Origin: Cryobacterium sp. Y11
GTDB lineage: Bacteria > Actinomycetota > Actinomycetes > Actinomycetales > Microbacteriaceae
NCBI RefSeq assembly: GCF_002929535.1
Contig: NZ_PJJO01000058.1
Span: forward strand, 124,001 to 188,000
Reading direction: 5' to 3'
Length of the DNA stretch: 64,000 nucleotides
Position numbers and translations under genes: made by a program. Below the pieces are notes generated by a model, which did not search any database, was not told where the DNA came from, and saw only the letters and a program-made list of their open reading frames with translations. Shown one piece after another: positions 46,381 through 55,316 of this stretch. Numbering within the stretch: position 1 is the stretch's first letter; every line of letters starts with the position of its first letter.

Positions 46381-47541
46381 TTAGTCGACGTAGGCGTCCT
46401 TGATGGCAGCCGGCGGAGCCGAGTGATACACGGTCTCCCATGCCTCAAGCACGTTCTTGTGGTCGACGGGCAGCGAGCTTAGAGCGACGTAGGCGGGAAC
46501 TTCCAGACCGAGCATGCTGAGCGCGGCGAGGTCGGCTTCGGCGGTTCCCTGGTCATAGGGAAGCTGGGCTCCGAGTCCAACGATCATCTGATTCTTGGCC
46601 AGAGCGATGGCGACGTTCGTGCCGAGGTCTTCGGTGGCGATCTTGATATCGGTGCGCCCGGTCTCTCGGGCAGCGGCCATTACGCCCTCCGCGGGTACGT
46701 CCCAAACGGCCCAGATACCGTCGAGGTCGGGGTTTTTGGTGAGCATGGCGTTGGCTACGCCTTGGGCATCACCGGCGAAGTCAGGCCCGGCGATTCCCTG
46801 CTCCTGAACGATTTCAATATCGGGAAACTCGTCGGCGATCGTTTTCGTGAAGCCAGCGTATCGCTGCTGCGTGACGAAGAAGTCGGCTTCGTGATAGATC
46901 ACACCGATCGTTCCTTGGCCACCGAGGGAGCGAGCGAGGAGGTATGCCGAGGTGACCCCGTTACCGTAGTTGTCGGCCGACACCATCGAGACATAATCTT
47001 CACCGGCAACGAAGCCCTGGGGCACATTGTCCATAAAGACCAGTTTGACGCCCTGTTCACTGGCCTTGCGGTAGGCGCTAGCCGTTGCCACAGGATCGGT
47101 GGGAATGGACACGATGATATCGGGGTCCTGAGCTAGAACCGTCTCGATGTTGGAGACCTGCGTTGCCGGGTTGAAGTTAGCATCCGTGGTTGCGATGACT
47201 TCGATGCCGAGACGGTCGAATTCCGCGTTCAGACCGGCGATTTGGGCGTTCGCCCAGTCGTTTCCACCGTAGTGCATCACGATCGCGGCGGTGAGGCCCA
47301 TGCCCGCGATCTCGGTCGCCTGTTCGTCGGTTACAGTCGTGGTGTCGACCGAGGCGGGCTCTTCACCGTTCGGACCAGTGCTGAAAACCTTGCCGGTGAT
47401 GTCCGCGAGGGCCGCATCGATCTGGGCGGTGACCTCGGGTGCAACCTCAGTTGCGGTGGTTTGCGCGGACGGGGTGCACCCCGTCAACGCGAAGAGACCC
47501 GCGGCCGCAACTGCGGCGACAAGCGTTGTGGAAACTTTCAT
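46381..47541 (-). CDS. Sugar ABC transporter substrate-binding lipoprotein
   Basis: This 386-aa type 1 periplasmic-binding protein has a lipoprotein signal (KVSTTLVAAVAAAGLFALTGC, Cys22). The ligand domain includes VMHYGGNDWANAQIAGLNAEFDRLGIEVIATTDANF and SIPTDPVATASAYRKA. It is more divergent from RbsB than the arabinose binding protein and has an N-terminal linker of about 45 residues. It should feed the permease/ATPase pair downstream. Ligand unknown; an anhydro-sugar or glycoside is inferred. Confidence 0.9.
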   Translation of the reverse strand: MKVSTTLVAAVAAAGLFALTGCTPSAQTTATEVAPEVTAQIDAALADITGKVFSTGPNGEEPASVDTTTVTDEQATEIAGMGLTAAIVMHYGGNDWANAQIAGLNAEFDRLGIEVIATTDANFNPATQVSNIETVLAQDPDIIVSIPTDPVATASAYRKASEQGVKLVFMDNVPQGFVAGEDYVSMVSADNYGNGVTSAYLLARSLGGQGTIGVIYHEADFFVTQQRYAGFTKTIADEFPDIEIVQEQGIAGPDFAGDAQGVANAMLTKNPDLDGIWAVWDVPAEGVMAAARETGRTDIKIATEDLGTNVAIALAKNQMIVGLGAQLPYDQGTAEADLAALSMLGLEVPAYVALSSLPVDHKNVLEAWETVYHSAPPAAIKDAYVD

Positions 47542-47579
47542 TCTCCATGCTCCTTTGCTCGGAAATTTCGTGATTGTGT

Positions 47580-48419
47580 TCAGGGCTGTGCTGGGTTGGT
47601 AAACGCTACATTTTGCAGAAATGTGAGACTTCTCTTGGCTGCTTCATCTTCGTCACCCTCGTATCCGTCGAGTTCGACGGTGATCCAGTCGTGATACCCC
47701 GCGTCGACGACCTCAGCGATGATGGCATTCAGGTCCAGGTCGCCAGCACCGAGAGGAAGGAAGGCGTTGGTCTGGTGATTAAGGTCTTTCAGGTGTACAT
47801 ATGCCAGACGGTCGGCGTATTTTCGGATGACGGTTACGGGATCGCCACCGCCGGCGGCGATGTGTGCAACGTCGGCACAGAGACCAATTGAGGTGGCGGC
47901 GAAGAGGGCGTCAATCTGATCCGGCGCTTGGGCGATACTCCCCAGGTGCGGGTGGTAGCTGGGAATGAGGCCGGCTGCCTGTGCGCGTTGGGCGATGATG
48001 TTGAGGAAAGCGCCAGCCACCTCATAATCCTGTGCTCGACGGCCGGTGGAACGCACTGCGCCGCCGCCGATCACATAGTGGCGAGCACCCGCCGCAGCGG
48101 CTAACCGAATCGAGCGATCGAAGCGGGAGAGTTCGTCTTCATGGGCATCGGGATAGATAAACTGTCCGCCGGTATAGACCCCTGCGATTTCAAGGCCGTT
48201 GGCCTGCACGATAGATGCGAAGTCGTCAATCGATTCCTCGAAGGGGAGGAGGTTGCCGTCGAACAACTCGATTCCGGTGTAGCCGGCAGCAGCGATCGCC
48301 TCGATGGTGTGATGTACATCTCCGGGCGTCACATAGAAACCCGATCCGAGATTAGTCACTGCACCGGGCGTACCCACTACACCGCCCCATGCGTTGGCTT
48401 CGTAGGCGAACTTCATCAT
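47580..48419 (-). CDS. Sugar phosphate isomerase/epimerase-like TIM barrel (IolE type)
   Basis: This 279-aa AP-endonuclease-2-type barrel has Glu in GYTGIELFDGNLLPFEE, His-Pro-His in SYHPHLGSIAQ, Asp/His in LCADVAHIAAGGG, His in YVHLKDLNH and Glu in WITVELDGYEGDEDEA. It is the first gene of the island operon on this strand. In 3-keto-sugar pathways such proteins perform beta-elimination or hydration. It is not a close paralog of the 40481-41494 protein. Confidence 0.82.
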   Translation of the reverse strand: MMKFAYEANAWGGVVGTPGAVTNLGSGFYVTPGDVHHTIEAIAAAGYTGIELFDGNLLPFEESIDDFASIVQANGLEIAGVYTGGQFIYPDAHEDELSRFDRSIRLAAAAGARHYVIGGGAVRSTGRRAQDYEVAGAFLNIIAQRAQAAGLIPSYHPHLGSIAQAPDQIDALFAATSIGLCADVAHIAAGGGDPVTVIRKYADRLAYVHLKDLNHQTNAFLPLGAGDLDLNAIIAEVVDAGYHDWITVELDGYEGDEDEAAKRSLTFLQNVAFTNPAQP

Positions 48420-48466
48420 TTCTACCTCCTTGTATTTTGTCCTTGCTGGGTCGAAAGTAACACTTA

Positions 48467-48482
48467 TGACATTACGATGTCA
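48467..48482. promoter_or_regulatory. Candidate operator of the island ROK regulator
   Basis: TGACAT-TACG-ATGTCA is a perfect inverted repeat in the divergent promoter between the isomerase (start 48419) and ROK (start 48565) genes. The region 48420-48564 is distinctly AT-rich compared with its flanks, as expected for the promoters of both genes. Confidence 0.6.
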
Positions 48483-48564
48483 ATAGAAAGACTTTTTAGG
48501 CTTTCCTTCGGTCCGGTAGTGTTCTTTCTACTTATTGGCCTTTTCATGATTTGGGATACAAGAG

Positions 48565-49710
48565 ATGTTTTCATCCGGTGCTGGCGACCTCTTTCAGCTG
48601 CTCCGTGACGGACGGCCGCGAACGCGATCCGAGCTTGTCGACGAGACAGGGTTGGCGCGAACCAGCGTGGTAAACAGGCTGGCTGCGCTCACAGCGGTCG
48701 GCTTGGTGACCCCAACAGGCACCGCGGCGGCGTCCGGGGGCCGCCCAGCCGCGCGCCTGATGTTCGATCAGGCCTCGAGGGTCTGTATCGGAATCGACCT
48801 TGGAGCCACCCACGGCACAGTGGGCGTTCTCAACCTTTCCGGCGACGTACTCCGCCAGGAAAGCCGGGTAATTGATATTGCCAAGGGCCCGACTGAGATT
48901 CTCACATGGGCCGTCGATACGGCGGAGCGCCTACTCGCCGCCAGTGGCCGTCAGCAGCGAGATCTGCTGGGGATTGGTGTGGGAGTGCCCGGACCCGTAG
49001 AGCATTCGACCGGCCGCCCCATCCGTCCCCCAATTATGCCGGGCTGGGATGGCTTCGACATTCCCGCCTTTGTGCGCCGGCGACTGATTGCCACGGTTCT
49101 GGTTGACAACGATGTAAACCTGCTCGCCCTCGGCGAGCGAGCCACCCAGTGGCCCGCAGTCGATGACCTGCTCTTTATCAAGGTGTCCACGGGAATCGGC
49201 GCGGGAATCATCCTGGGCGGAGTGCTGCAGCGCGGCTCCCGGGGCTCCGCAGGCGACATCGGACATGTGCAGGTGCCCGGTACCGTGAACGACCGTGACC
49301 TCGAGGCGACGGCCAGCGCCCCGGCGATAGCGGCGTATCTAAGTCGGGATGGCGCCGTGAACATTGAGCCCGGTGACGTCACCAATCGCATCAGAATGGG
49401 TGACATTACAGCGATTGCCGCTGCGCGCGAGGCCGGGCGAGCCATCGGCGAGGTCACGGCTATGTGCGTGAGCGTCCTGAACCCATCTGTCGTTGTCATT
49501 GGTGGACAGCTGGGTGTCAACGTGCAAGAGATTATCGCGGGCATACGCGAAGTGGTGTACCGGCGATCGATTCCCCTAGCCAATCAGCACCTGAACATCG
49601 TGCCAGCCCGGGGCGGTTCCGATGCGGGCATCCGAGGAGCCGGGCTCATGGTGCTCGACGAGCGCCTGTGTGCGGCCGCCGTGGACGAGCTGATCGAGCA
49701 GCTCGACTGA
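48565..49710 (+). CDS. ROK-family transcriptional regulator of the sugar island
   Basis: This 381-aa protein has an N-terminal winged helix (ELVDETGLARTSVVNRLAAL) and a ROK sugar-kinase-like domain (CIGIDLGATHGTVGVLNLSGD, LGIGVGVPGPVEHSTG, LVDNDVNLLALGE, GIGAGIILGGVLQRG). The usual zinc motif CxCGxxGCxE is absent; the equivalent place reads GHVQVPGTVNDRDLEATASA. It is divergent from the catabolic operon and is the likely repressor, released by a pathway sugar. Confidence 0.88.
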   Translation: MFSSGAGDLFQLLRDGRPRTRSELVDETGLARTSVVNRLAALTAVGLVTPTGTAAASGGRPAARLMFDQASRVCIGIDLGATHGTVGVLNLSGDVLRQESRVIDIAKGPTEILTWAVDTAERLLAASGRQQRDLLGIGVGVPGPVEHSTGRPIRPPIMPGWDGFDIPAFVRRRLIATVLVDNDVNLLALGERATQWPAVDDLLFIKVSTGIGAGIILGGVLQRGSRGSAGDIGHVQVPGTVNDRDLEATASAPAIAAYLSRDGAVNIEPGDVTNRIRMGDITAIAAAREAGRAIGEVTAMCVSVLNPSVVVIGGQLGVNVQEIIAGIREVVYRRSIPLANQHLNIVPARGGSDAGIRGAGLMVLDERLCAAAVDELIEQLD

Positions 49711-49893
49711 ATGAAAACGGATGCATGGGCCAGGCGGTGTCGCTGATGATGCCTGCCTCCGAAGTCATAACCGTCTGCAACTGCTGTCGACTTTGGGGGT
49801 TGAGCGACACCATCCGCGGCACGGAAACGAATGCACTGATCCGGTAGCCCGTGCGTACACCGTCGTTCTGCTCGCGCGACCCTGTAACTCGTG

Positions 49894-51336
49894 CTAGACG
49901 CCCACGGCCACGTGCGCCGCGTACTGTTCCCGAATGACGGCCCGAAAGTCGGGTGCCGGTTCGGCGGCGATGGCTGCAGCCCAGCTCGGACGCCGCCCGG
50001 TGAGCGCCCAGGCGGCCTGTGCCGCTCCGCCGTCGGCGACATATTCGCCCGGCGCTGGCACGACGATTGGCGCCGCGAACACCTGGGCTGCGATGGCGCG
50101 CACGGCGGGATTCTGCGCTGCTCCACCGATGAGCAGAATGCGAGTGACGCTGACGCCCTGCGCCGTGACGGCGTCGAGACCGTCGGCCAGCCCGCACAGC
50201 ATGCCCTCGATCGCGGCGCGCGCGAGGTTCGGCCTTGTCGTCGACGCGAGTGTCATGCCGAAAACGGATGCCGTCGCCTCCGGCAGGTTCGGCGTGCGTT
50301 CCCCCGCGAAGTACGGCTGCAGCACGAGGCCGTCGGCTCCGGGCTCGGCGTCGAGGGCCAGGCGCCCCAACTCGTCATAGTCCACGGCGAGTAGGGCTGC
50401 GATGGAGTCGAGAACGCGCGCGGCATTGAGGGTGGCGACCAAGGGCAGGAAGTCTGCAGAAGCCGAGGCGAACCCGGCGACGGCGCCGGCGGCATCCGTT
50501 GTGGGCTGATCGGTGACGGCGAAGACGGTGCCGCTCGTGCCGATCGACACGATCACATCACCGGAACTGGCGCCCAGGCCGAGGGCGGCGGCTGCGTTGT
50601 CGCCGGCGCCGGCGCCAACGACGATACCGTCCGGCAGCCAGGCGTGGTTGGCGCTGTCGACCAACCGCGCGGTGACTCCGGCCTGGTCTGCGGCGCCCAG
50701 CACACGGGGGAGCGTGGCCGTGTGGCCGAGGGCGAGCTCGAACAGGTTTAGGTCGTACTCGCCGGTGCTCGGTGACCAGTAGGCGGTGCCGCTCGCGTCG
50801 GAACGGTCGGTCGTGAGCTCGGTCAGCACCGGACCGAGAGGGCTGGTATTGGCCGGGCCGAAGCCGCGCAGCCGCCAGGTGAGCCAGTCGTGCGGCAGGG
50901 CGACCGCCGCGACCCGAGTCGCGTTGGCGGGTTCGGCATCCCGCAGCCAGCGGAGCTTGGTGGCGGTGAACGACGCGACCGGAACGACTCCGGTGCGGGC
51001 TGCGTAGTCGGCGGCACTCACTTCTGATATCAGGTGGAGCGCGGCCGTAGCACTCCGGGTGTCGTTCCAGAGCAGTGCCGGGCGGATGACCTCGCCGTCG
51101 ACATCGAGCACGACCATGCCGTGCTGCTGGGCCGCAACGGATAGGGCGGCGACGTCGTCGAAGCCGCCGGCATCAGCGATTGCCTCCTCGAGGGCTTCCC
51201 ACCAGGCGGCGGGATCGACCTCGGTGCCTTCGGGATGGCTGGCCCGGCCGGAGCACACGAGCGCTCCGGTATCGGCGTCACGAATGACGACCTTGCAACT
51301 CTGTGTCGACGAATCGACCCCGGCAACCAGTGTCAT
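49894..51336 (-). CDS. xylB: Xylulokinase
   Basis: This 480-aa FGGY-family kinase phosphorylates D-xylulose. It begins [19 protein letters not shown] (phosphate loop), has [34 protein letters not shown], the catalytic Asp region [17 protein letters not shown] and [19 protein letters not shown]. It is 157 bases downstream of xylA on the same strand. The 49711-49893 stretch after it, towards the island, shows no clear gene. Confidence 0.95.
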   Translation of the reverse strand: MTLVAGVDSSTQSCKVVIRDADTGALVCSGRASHPEGTEVDPAAWWEALEEAIADAGGFDDVAALSVAAQQHGMVVLDVDGEVIRPALLWNDTRSATAALHLISEVSAADYAARTGVVPVASFTATKLRWLRDAEPANATRVAAVALPHDWLTWRLRGFGPANTSPLGPVLTELTTDRSDASGTAYWSPSTGEYDLNLFELALGHTATLPRVLGAADQAGVTARLVDSANHAWLPDGIVVGAGAGDNAAAALGLGASSGDVIVSIGTSGTVFAVTDQPTTDAAGAVAGFASASADFLPLVATLNAARVLDSIAALLAVDYDELGRLALDAEPGADGLVLQPYFAGERTPNLPEATASVFGMTLASTTRPNLARAAIEGMLCGLADGLDAVTAQGVSVTRILLIGGAAQNPAVRAIAAQVFAAPIVVPAPGEYVADGGAAQAAWALTGRRPSWAAAIAAEPAPDFRAVIREQYAAHVAVGV

Positions 51337-51376
51337 GACATGTCCGTTCGTAGTTCAGGCGTTATCCGGGGTGGGT

Positions 51377-51475
51377 GGTGGCTAATTCAGGAAATCGGGC
51401 GCGCGAGCACCAACTCGGGCCCGATTTTACGGGGCGGGCGGGGCGAACACGAACGGATTGCCTAAATTAGCCACC
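51377..51475. repeat. Nested inverted repeats between xylA and xylB
   Basis: An outer pair, GGTGGCTAATTCAGG (51377-51391) and CCTAAATTAGCCACC (51461-51475), matches in 14 of 15 positions. An inner pair, AAATCGGGC (51392-51400) and GCCCGATTT (51419-51427), matches fully. In the xylAB mRNA this would fold into a long structured arm, perhaps a processing or attenuation site that lowers xylB relative to xylA. Confidence 0.8.
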
Positions 51476-51493
51476 GGAGGCACCGGGCGCCGG

Positions 51494-52699
51494 CTAGCGG
51501 GCGCCGAGTAGGTGCTCGAGGGCGAGCTGCTGCAGGTGCACGAAGCCGAAGCCCTTGCCGCCGAAGTAGGCGTCGGCGTCGAAGTCCTCGTAGGCGCTGC
51601 GGTCGGCCAGCAGGTCGTCGTAGCTTTCGCCGGCGGCGAGCGTGTTGTTCGACAGGTCAGGTACCTTCGACGCGGCGAGGGCCGCCTGCACCTCTGGATC
51701 AGCGCGGAACGCTGCTGCCCGCTGCTTGAGCAGCAGGTAGGTGCGCATGTTGGCCGCGGCCGAGGTCCACACTCCGGCGACGTCTTCCGTGCGGCTCGGC
51801 TTGTAGTCGAAGTGGCGCGGTCCGGTATAGGTCTGGCCGCCGTTTGGGCCGCCGTTTTCGAGCAGGTCAACGAGGGCGAATGCGTTCTGCAGGTCGCCGT
51901 GGCCGAAGACCAGGTCCTGGTCGTACTTGATTCCGCGCTGACCGTTGAGGTCGATGTGGAACAGCTTGCCCTGGTACAGCGCCTGCGCGATGCCGGCGGC
52001 GAAGTTGAGGCCGGCCATCTGCTCGTGGCCAACCTCGGGGTTAACCCCGACCATTTCGGGCCGCTCCAATGTTTCAATGAAGGCCATCGCGTGGCCGACG
52101 GTCGGCAGCAGAATGTCTCCGCGCGGTTCGTTGGGCTTGGGCTCAATGGCAAAGCGGATGTCGTAACCCTTGTCGGTGACGTAGTCACCGAGCAGGTTCA
52201 CGGCCTCGCGGTAACGCTCCAGCGCCGAACGGATGTCCTTGGCCGCGTCATACTCGGCGCCCTCGCGGCCGCCCCACATGACGAAGGTCTTGGCGCCGAG
52301 CTCGGCGGCGAGGTCGATGTTGCGCAGCACCTTGCGCAGGGCAAATCGGCGCACCGCGCGGTCGTTAGAGGTGAAGCCACCGTCCTTGAAGACCGGGGCG
52401 CTGAACAGGTTGGTGGTGACCATTGGCACGATCAGGCCGGTGTCGGCGAGCGCCTGCTTGAGGCGGTCGATCTGGGACTGGCGGGCGGCATCCGTTGAGC
52501 CGAAGTCAAACAGGTCGTCGTCGTGAAAGGTCAGGCCGTAGGCTCCGAGCTCGGCCAGGTTGGTGACGGCGTCGACGACGTCGAGCTTGGGGCGGGTCGG
52601 GCCACCGAACGGGTCGCTGCCGTTGTAGCCGACGGTCCAGAGGCCGAAGGAGAACTTGTCGTCGCGGGTGGGGGTGAGGTTCACGTCACTCAGGGTCAT
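51494..52699 (-). CDS. xylA: Xylose isomerase
   Basis: This 401-aa class I (actinobacterial-type) enzyme interconverts D-xylose and D-xylulose with two divalent metals. It shows [16 protein letters not shown] with the catalytic His-Asp, [24 protein letters not shown] with the metal Glu and Lys, [16 protein letters not shown] and [15 protein letters not shown]. The length and sequence are normal. It heads xylAB; an operator-like sequence lies 30-50 bases upstream. Confidence 0.97.
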   Translation of the reverse strand: MTLSDVNLTPTRDDKFSFGLWTVGYNGSDPFGGPTRPKLDVVDAVTNLAELGAYGLTFHDDDLFDFGSTDAARQSQIDRLKQALADTGLIVPMVTTNLFSAPVFKDGGFTSNDRAVRRFALRKVLRNIDLAAELGAKTFVMWGGREGAEYDAAKDIRSALERYREAVNLLGDYVTDKGYDIRFAIEPKPNEPRGDILLPTVGHAMAFIETLERPEMVGVNPEVGHEQMAGLNFAAGIAQALYQGKLFHIDLNGQRGIKYDQDLVFGHGDLQNAFALVDLLENGGPNGGQTYTGPRHFDYKPSRTEDVAGVWTSAAANMRTYLLLKQRAAAFRADPEVQAALAASKVPDLSNNTLAAGESYDDLLADRSAYEDFDADAYFGGKGFGFVHLQQLALEHLLGAR

Positions 52700-52728
52700 G
52701 TCACTACTTCCGTTTCAGCTGCATTGAT

Positions 52729-52749
52729 GATTTGTTGATTACTCAAACA
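52729..52749. promoter_or_regulatory. Candidate XylR/ROK operator upstream of xylA
   Basis: GATTTGTTGATTAC followed by TCAAACA forms an imperfect palindrome (TTTGTTGA and TCAAACA half-sites), 30-50 bases from the xylA start. The same GATTTGTTGA word occurs 29-38 bases upstream of the aldo/keto reductase gene at 56333. Confidence 0.55.
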
Positions 52750-52872
52750 TATATCGAGAAGGATCGCAATTGTGTGTGCGTCGACGCCTTGATCGCCCGC
52801 ATGTCTCATGCGCGGGAACCGCTGGCGCTTGGTATGTTGTTACAGACATCAAATACCGTGAGGCGGCCCCGC

Positions 52873-54129
52873 ATGAACCAGACCAGCGAACACAATTGGG
52901 CCGGCAACTATCGCTACACGGCCCCGATTGTGCACCCGTCCAACGTCGAACAGGTGCAGCTGCTCGTCGCCGGGGCCACTGGGGTGCGCGCCCTGGGGTC
53001 CCGGCATTCCTTCAACGCCATTGCCGATTCGGCGGGCACGCTGGTAGCGCTCGACGGCCTCGACGACAATATTGTCATTGACTCTGCGGCGCTGACCGTC
53101 GCGGTTTCCGCCGGCACGACCTACGGCACCCTCGCCGTTGAGCTGCAGCGCCGGGGCTTCGCCCTGCACAACCTCGCCTCGTTGCCGCACATCAGTGTGG
53201 CCGGTGCGATCGCGACCGGAACCCACGGCTCCGGCGACCGCAATGGCAGCCTCGCGACCGCGGTGTCGGCCCTCGAGATTGTCACGGGCTCGGGCGAGCT
53301 GCTGCGGGTCGACCGCGACTCGACCCCCGATTTCGCCGGCATGGTGGTGGCGCTCGGGGCCCTCGGCATCGTCACCCGGGTCACGCTGGACATTGAGCCG
53401 AGCTTCGCGGTGCAACAGTTCGTTTACGAAAACCTGCCCTGGAGCGCGGTGCTTCAGAATTTCGACGCGGTGACGGGCAGTGCGTACAGCGTGAGCCTGT
53501 TCACGAACTGGCACGGTGACACGGTCGACCAGGCTTGGGTGAAGAGTAGGGACGGCGACTTCAGTGCCGGCGCGGCATTCTTCGGGGGGTCTGCGGCAAC
53601 GGCGGGACGGCATCCGCTGCCCGGCATTTCGGCGATCAACTGCACGGAGCAGCTCGGCGTTGCCGGAGCATGGTCGGAACGACTCGCGCACTTTCGTCTG
53701 GCGCTCACTCCGAGCAACGGCGACGAGTTGCAGAGCGAATATCACGTGCCCCGCGAGCATGCCGTCGCGGCGATCGAGGCGATGCGAGCGCTGTCTCTGC
53801 GCATCACGCCCCTCGTATTGGTGAGCGAGATTCGCAGCATCGCCGCCGACGACCTCTGGCTGAGCTCCACGTACGGCCGGGCCGGGGTGGCCCTGCACTT
53901 CACCTGGAAACCAGAGCAAGCCGCCGTCGAGGCGCTGCTACCCGTCATCGAAGCGGCACTCGCGCCGTTTCTGGTGCGGCCGCACTGGGGCAAGCTCTTT
54001 CAAGCGGATGCCGCGGCGCTGGCACCGGTATATCCGCGCTTTGACGATTTTCGCGCCTTGGCCGACCGGTTCGACCCGACCGGCAAGTTTCGCAACGCGT
54101 TTCTGGAGCGCACGGTGTTCGGGCGCTGA
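52873..54129 (+). CDS. Alditol (xylitol/sorbitol) oxidase
   Basis: This 418-aa FAD enzyme has the same length as Streptomyces AldO. LGSRHSFNAIADSAG contains His45, the expected site of covalent FAD attachment, and SLPHISVAGAIATGTHGSGD is the PP-loop continuation. The C-terminus PHWGKLFQ...FRALADRFDPTGKFRNAFLER is typical of aldonolactone-oxidase-fold proteins. ATG 52873 gives the family start. It would oxidise the C1 of polyols such as xylitol, releasing H2O2, feeding sugars to xylAB. Substrate is inferred. Confidence 0.88.
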   Translation: MNQTSEHNWAGNYRYTAPIVHPSNVEQVQLLVAGATGVRALGSRHSFNAIADSAGTLVALDGLDDNIVIDSAALTVAVSAGTTYGTLAVELQRRGFALHNLASLPHISVAGAIATGTHGSGDRNGSLATAVSALEIVTGSGELLRVDRDSTPDFAGMVVALGALGIVTRVTLDIEPSFAVQQFVYENLPWSAVLQNFDAVTGSAYSVSLFTNWHGDTVDQAWVKSRDGDFSAGAAFFGGSAATAGRHPLPGISAINCTEQLGVAGAWSERLAHFRLALTPSNGDELQSEYHVPREHAVAAIEAMRALSLRITPLVLVSEIRSIAADDLWLSSTYGRAGVALHFTWKPEQAAVEALLPVIEAALAPFLVRPHWGKLFQADAAALAPVYPRFDDFRALADRFDPTGKFRNAFLERTVFGR

Positions 54130-54213
54130 CCGCGCGCCAGGTGTTGACAACGGCTGCCAGCACCGTGGTACTAGTTCTCGTACAAGTCCGTGATCTGATC
54201 TTGCGGAGTAGCG

Positions 54214-54345
54214 ATGACCACAATTACCGCCAGCAAAGCCCGTAAGTCGTTGTTTTCACTCCTGGGTCAGGTTGACGACGACCACGGTGCCGTCACCATC
54301 ACGGCCAAGGCTGGCAATGGGGTTCTCATTTCGGAAGAGTTATGG
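54214..54345 (+). pseudogene. Truncated YefM/Phd-type antitoxin relic
   Basis: TTITASKARKSLFSLLGQVDDDHGAVTITAKAGNGVLISEE is a typical type II antitoxin N-terminus (MTTITASEARK...VLMSADDY). The match ends after about 44 residues; the frame then runs antisense into the epimerase gene 3' end as Arg/Ser-rich nonsense. The C-terminal toxin-binding part and any toxin gene are missing. TTGACA at 54144-54149 may be the remaining promoter. Confidence 0.75.
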
Positions 54346-54352
54346 CCGGTCA

Positions 54353-55198
54353 CTACACGTGGTCGCGCCAGCTGTGCTCGGGAGCGAAGCCGAGCATCCG
54401 CTTCGCCTTGTCGATCGACAGCAGGGTCTCGTGTTCGCCGACCTCCTTCGTGACGGTGACGTTCGGAAAGACCTCGGCGGCCAGGCTCGCACTCGAACGG
54501 CTCATCACGGTGTCTGCGGCCGCGATGATGAACGTCTCGAAGCCCGGCTGAGCCTTCTCGAGCGCTCGCAGCACGGCCTGGGCGCCGTCGCGACCGTCGA
54601 TGTAGCCCCACAGGTTCCACTTGCGCAGGATCGTGTCGGCGTCGAAGGCGGGGAAGGCCGCGTAGTCTTCCGGGTCCATCACGTTCGAGAATCGCAGTGC
54701 CGTGATACTCAAAAGCGGATCCCAGCGCACCAGCTGAATAGCCATTTGCTCTTCGAGGTGCTTGACCAGCGAATACGTGCTCTCCGGGCGGGCCGGGTAC
54801 TCCTCGTCGACGGGAATATACGGCGGATCGATATCGAACGGCAGGCCGAGGGTTGTCTCGCTCGAGGCGTAGACGATTGTCTTGATTCCGGCCCGCCGCG
54901 CCGCCTGAAACACGTTGTAGGTCGCCAAAATGTTGTTGTGGAACGTGGCCACATCGGGCAGGATTCCCGGGGCCGGAATGGCGCCGAGATGCACGAGCGC
55001 GTCGAACCCGTCGGTGCGGTCGTCGATGCCGAACATCACGTCGATCACCTGACCGTAGTCGGTCAGGTCGATCTTGGTGAATCCGGGGCCGCGAGCCCCC
55101 GACTGGTCGAGGTTGGTAACCTCGTGGCCCTCGCTGGTCAGTCGCGTTACAACGCTGCGCCCGAGCTTGCCACTGCCACCGGTAACGGCGATTCTCAT
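54353..55198 (-). CDS. NAD-dependent epimerase/dehydratase
   Basis: This 281-aa short-chain extended dehydrogenase has RIAVTGGSGKLGRSVV (GxxGxxG), DALVHLGAIPAPG, YASSETTLG and the catalytic TYSLVKHLEEQMA (YxxxK with Tyr replaced in position by TYSLVK). It is similar to uronate dehydrogenase-like and UDP-glucose epimerase-like proteins. It lies upstream of aldo/keto reductase on the same strand, separated by a repetitive 100-base spacer. Substrate unknown, probably a sugar acid or sugar. Confidence 0.82.
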   Translation of the reverse strand: MRIAVTGGSGKLGRSVVTRLTSEGHEVTNLDQSGARGPGFTKIDLTDYGQVIDVMFGIDDRTDGFDALVHLGAIPAPGILPDVATFHNNILATYNVFQAARRAGIKTIVYASSETTLGLPFDIDPPYIPVDEEYPARPESTYSLVKHLEEQMAIQLVRWDPLLSITALRFSNVMDPEDYAAFPAFDADTILRKWNLWGYIDGRDGAQAVLRALEKAQPGFETFIIAAADTVMSRSSASLAAEVFPNVTVTKEVGEHETLLSIDKAKRMLGFAPEHSWRDHV

Positions 55199-55233
55199 GC
55201 GTTTCTCCTTAATCCTGAAAGCGGATGCCGCTG

Positions 55234-55316
55234 GCTGAGGCCGCGCGCAGCTGAGGCCGCGCGCAGCTTACGCTTCGCGCTACTGAGGCCTCGCGCTGCT
55301 TACGCCTCGCGCTGTT
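55234..55316. repeat. Short tandem repeats after the aldo/keto reductase gene
   Basis: GCTGAGGCCGCGCGCA occurs at 55234-55249 and again at 55250-55265. Degenerate copies (CTGAGGCCTCGCGCTG, CTTACGCCTCGCGCTG) continue into the last codons of the aldo/keto reductase gene, so the protein's C-terminus EQREA may itself be shaped by repeat expansion. Confidence 0.75.

Noticed and set aside
38008..49710. Prophage or integrative element
   Set aside because: No integrase, tRNA, terminal direct repeats or phage genes were found at the island edges; only a gene relic and compositional difference mark it.
49711..49893. Short minus-strand frame (VPRMVSLNPQSRQQLQTVM) between the ROK and xylB genes
   Set aside because: Too short, without start signal or recognised family; it might be a relic but cannot be supported.
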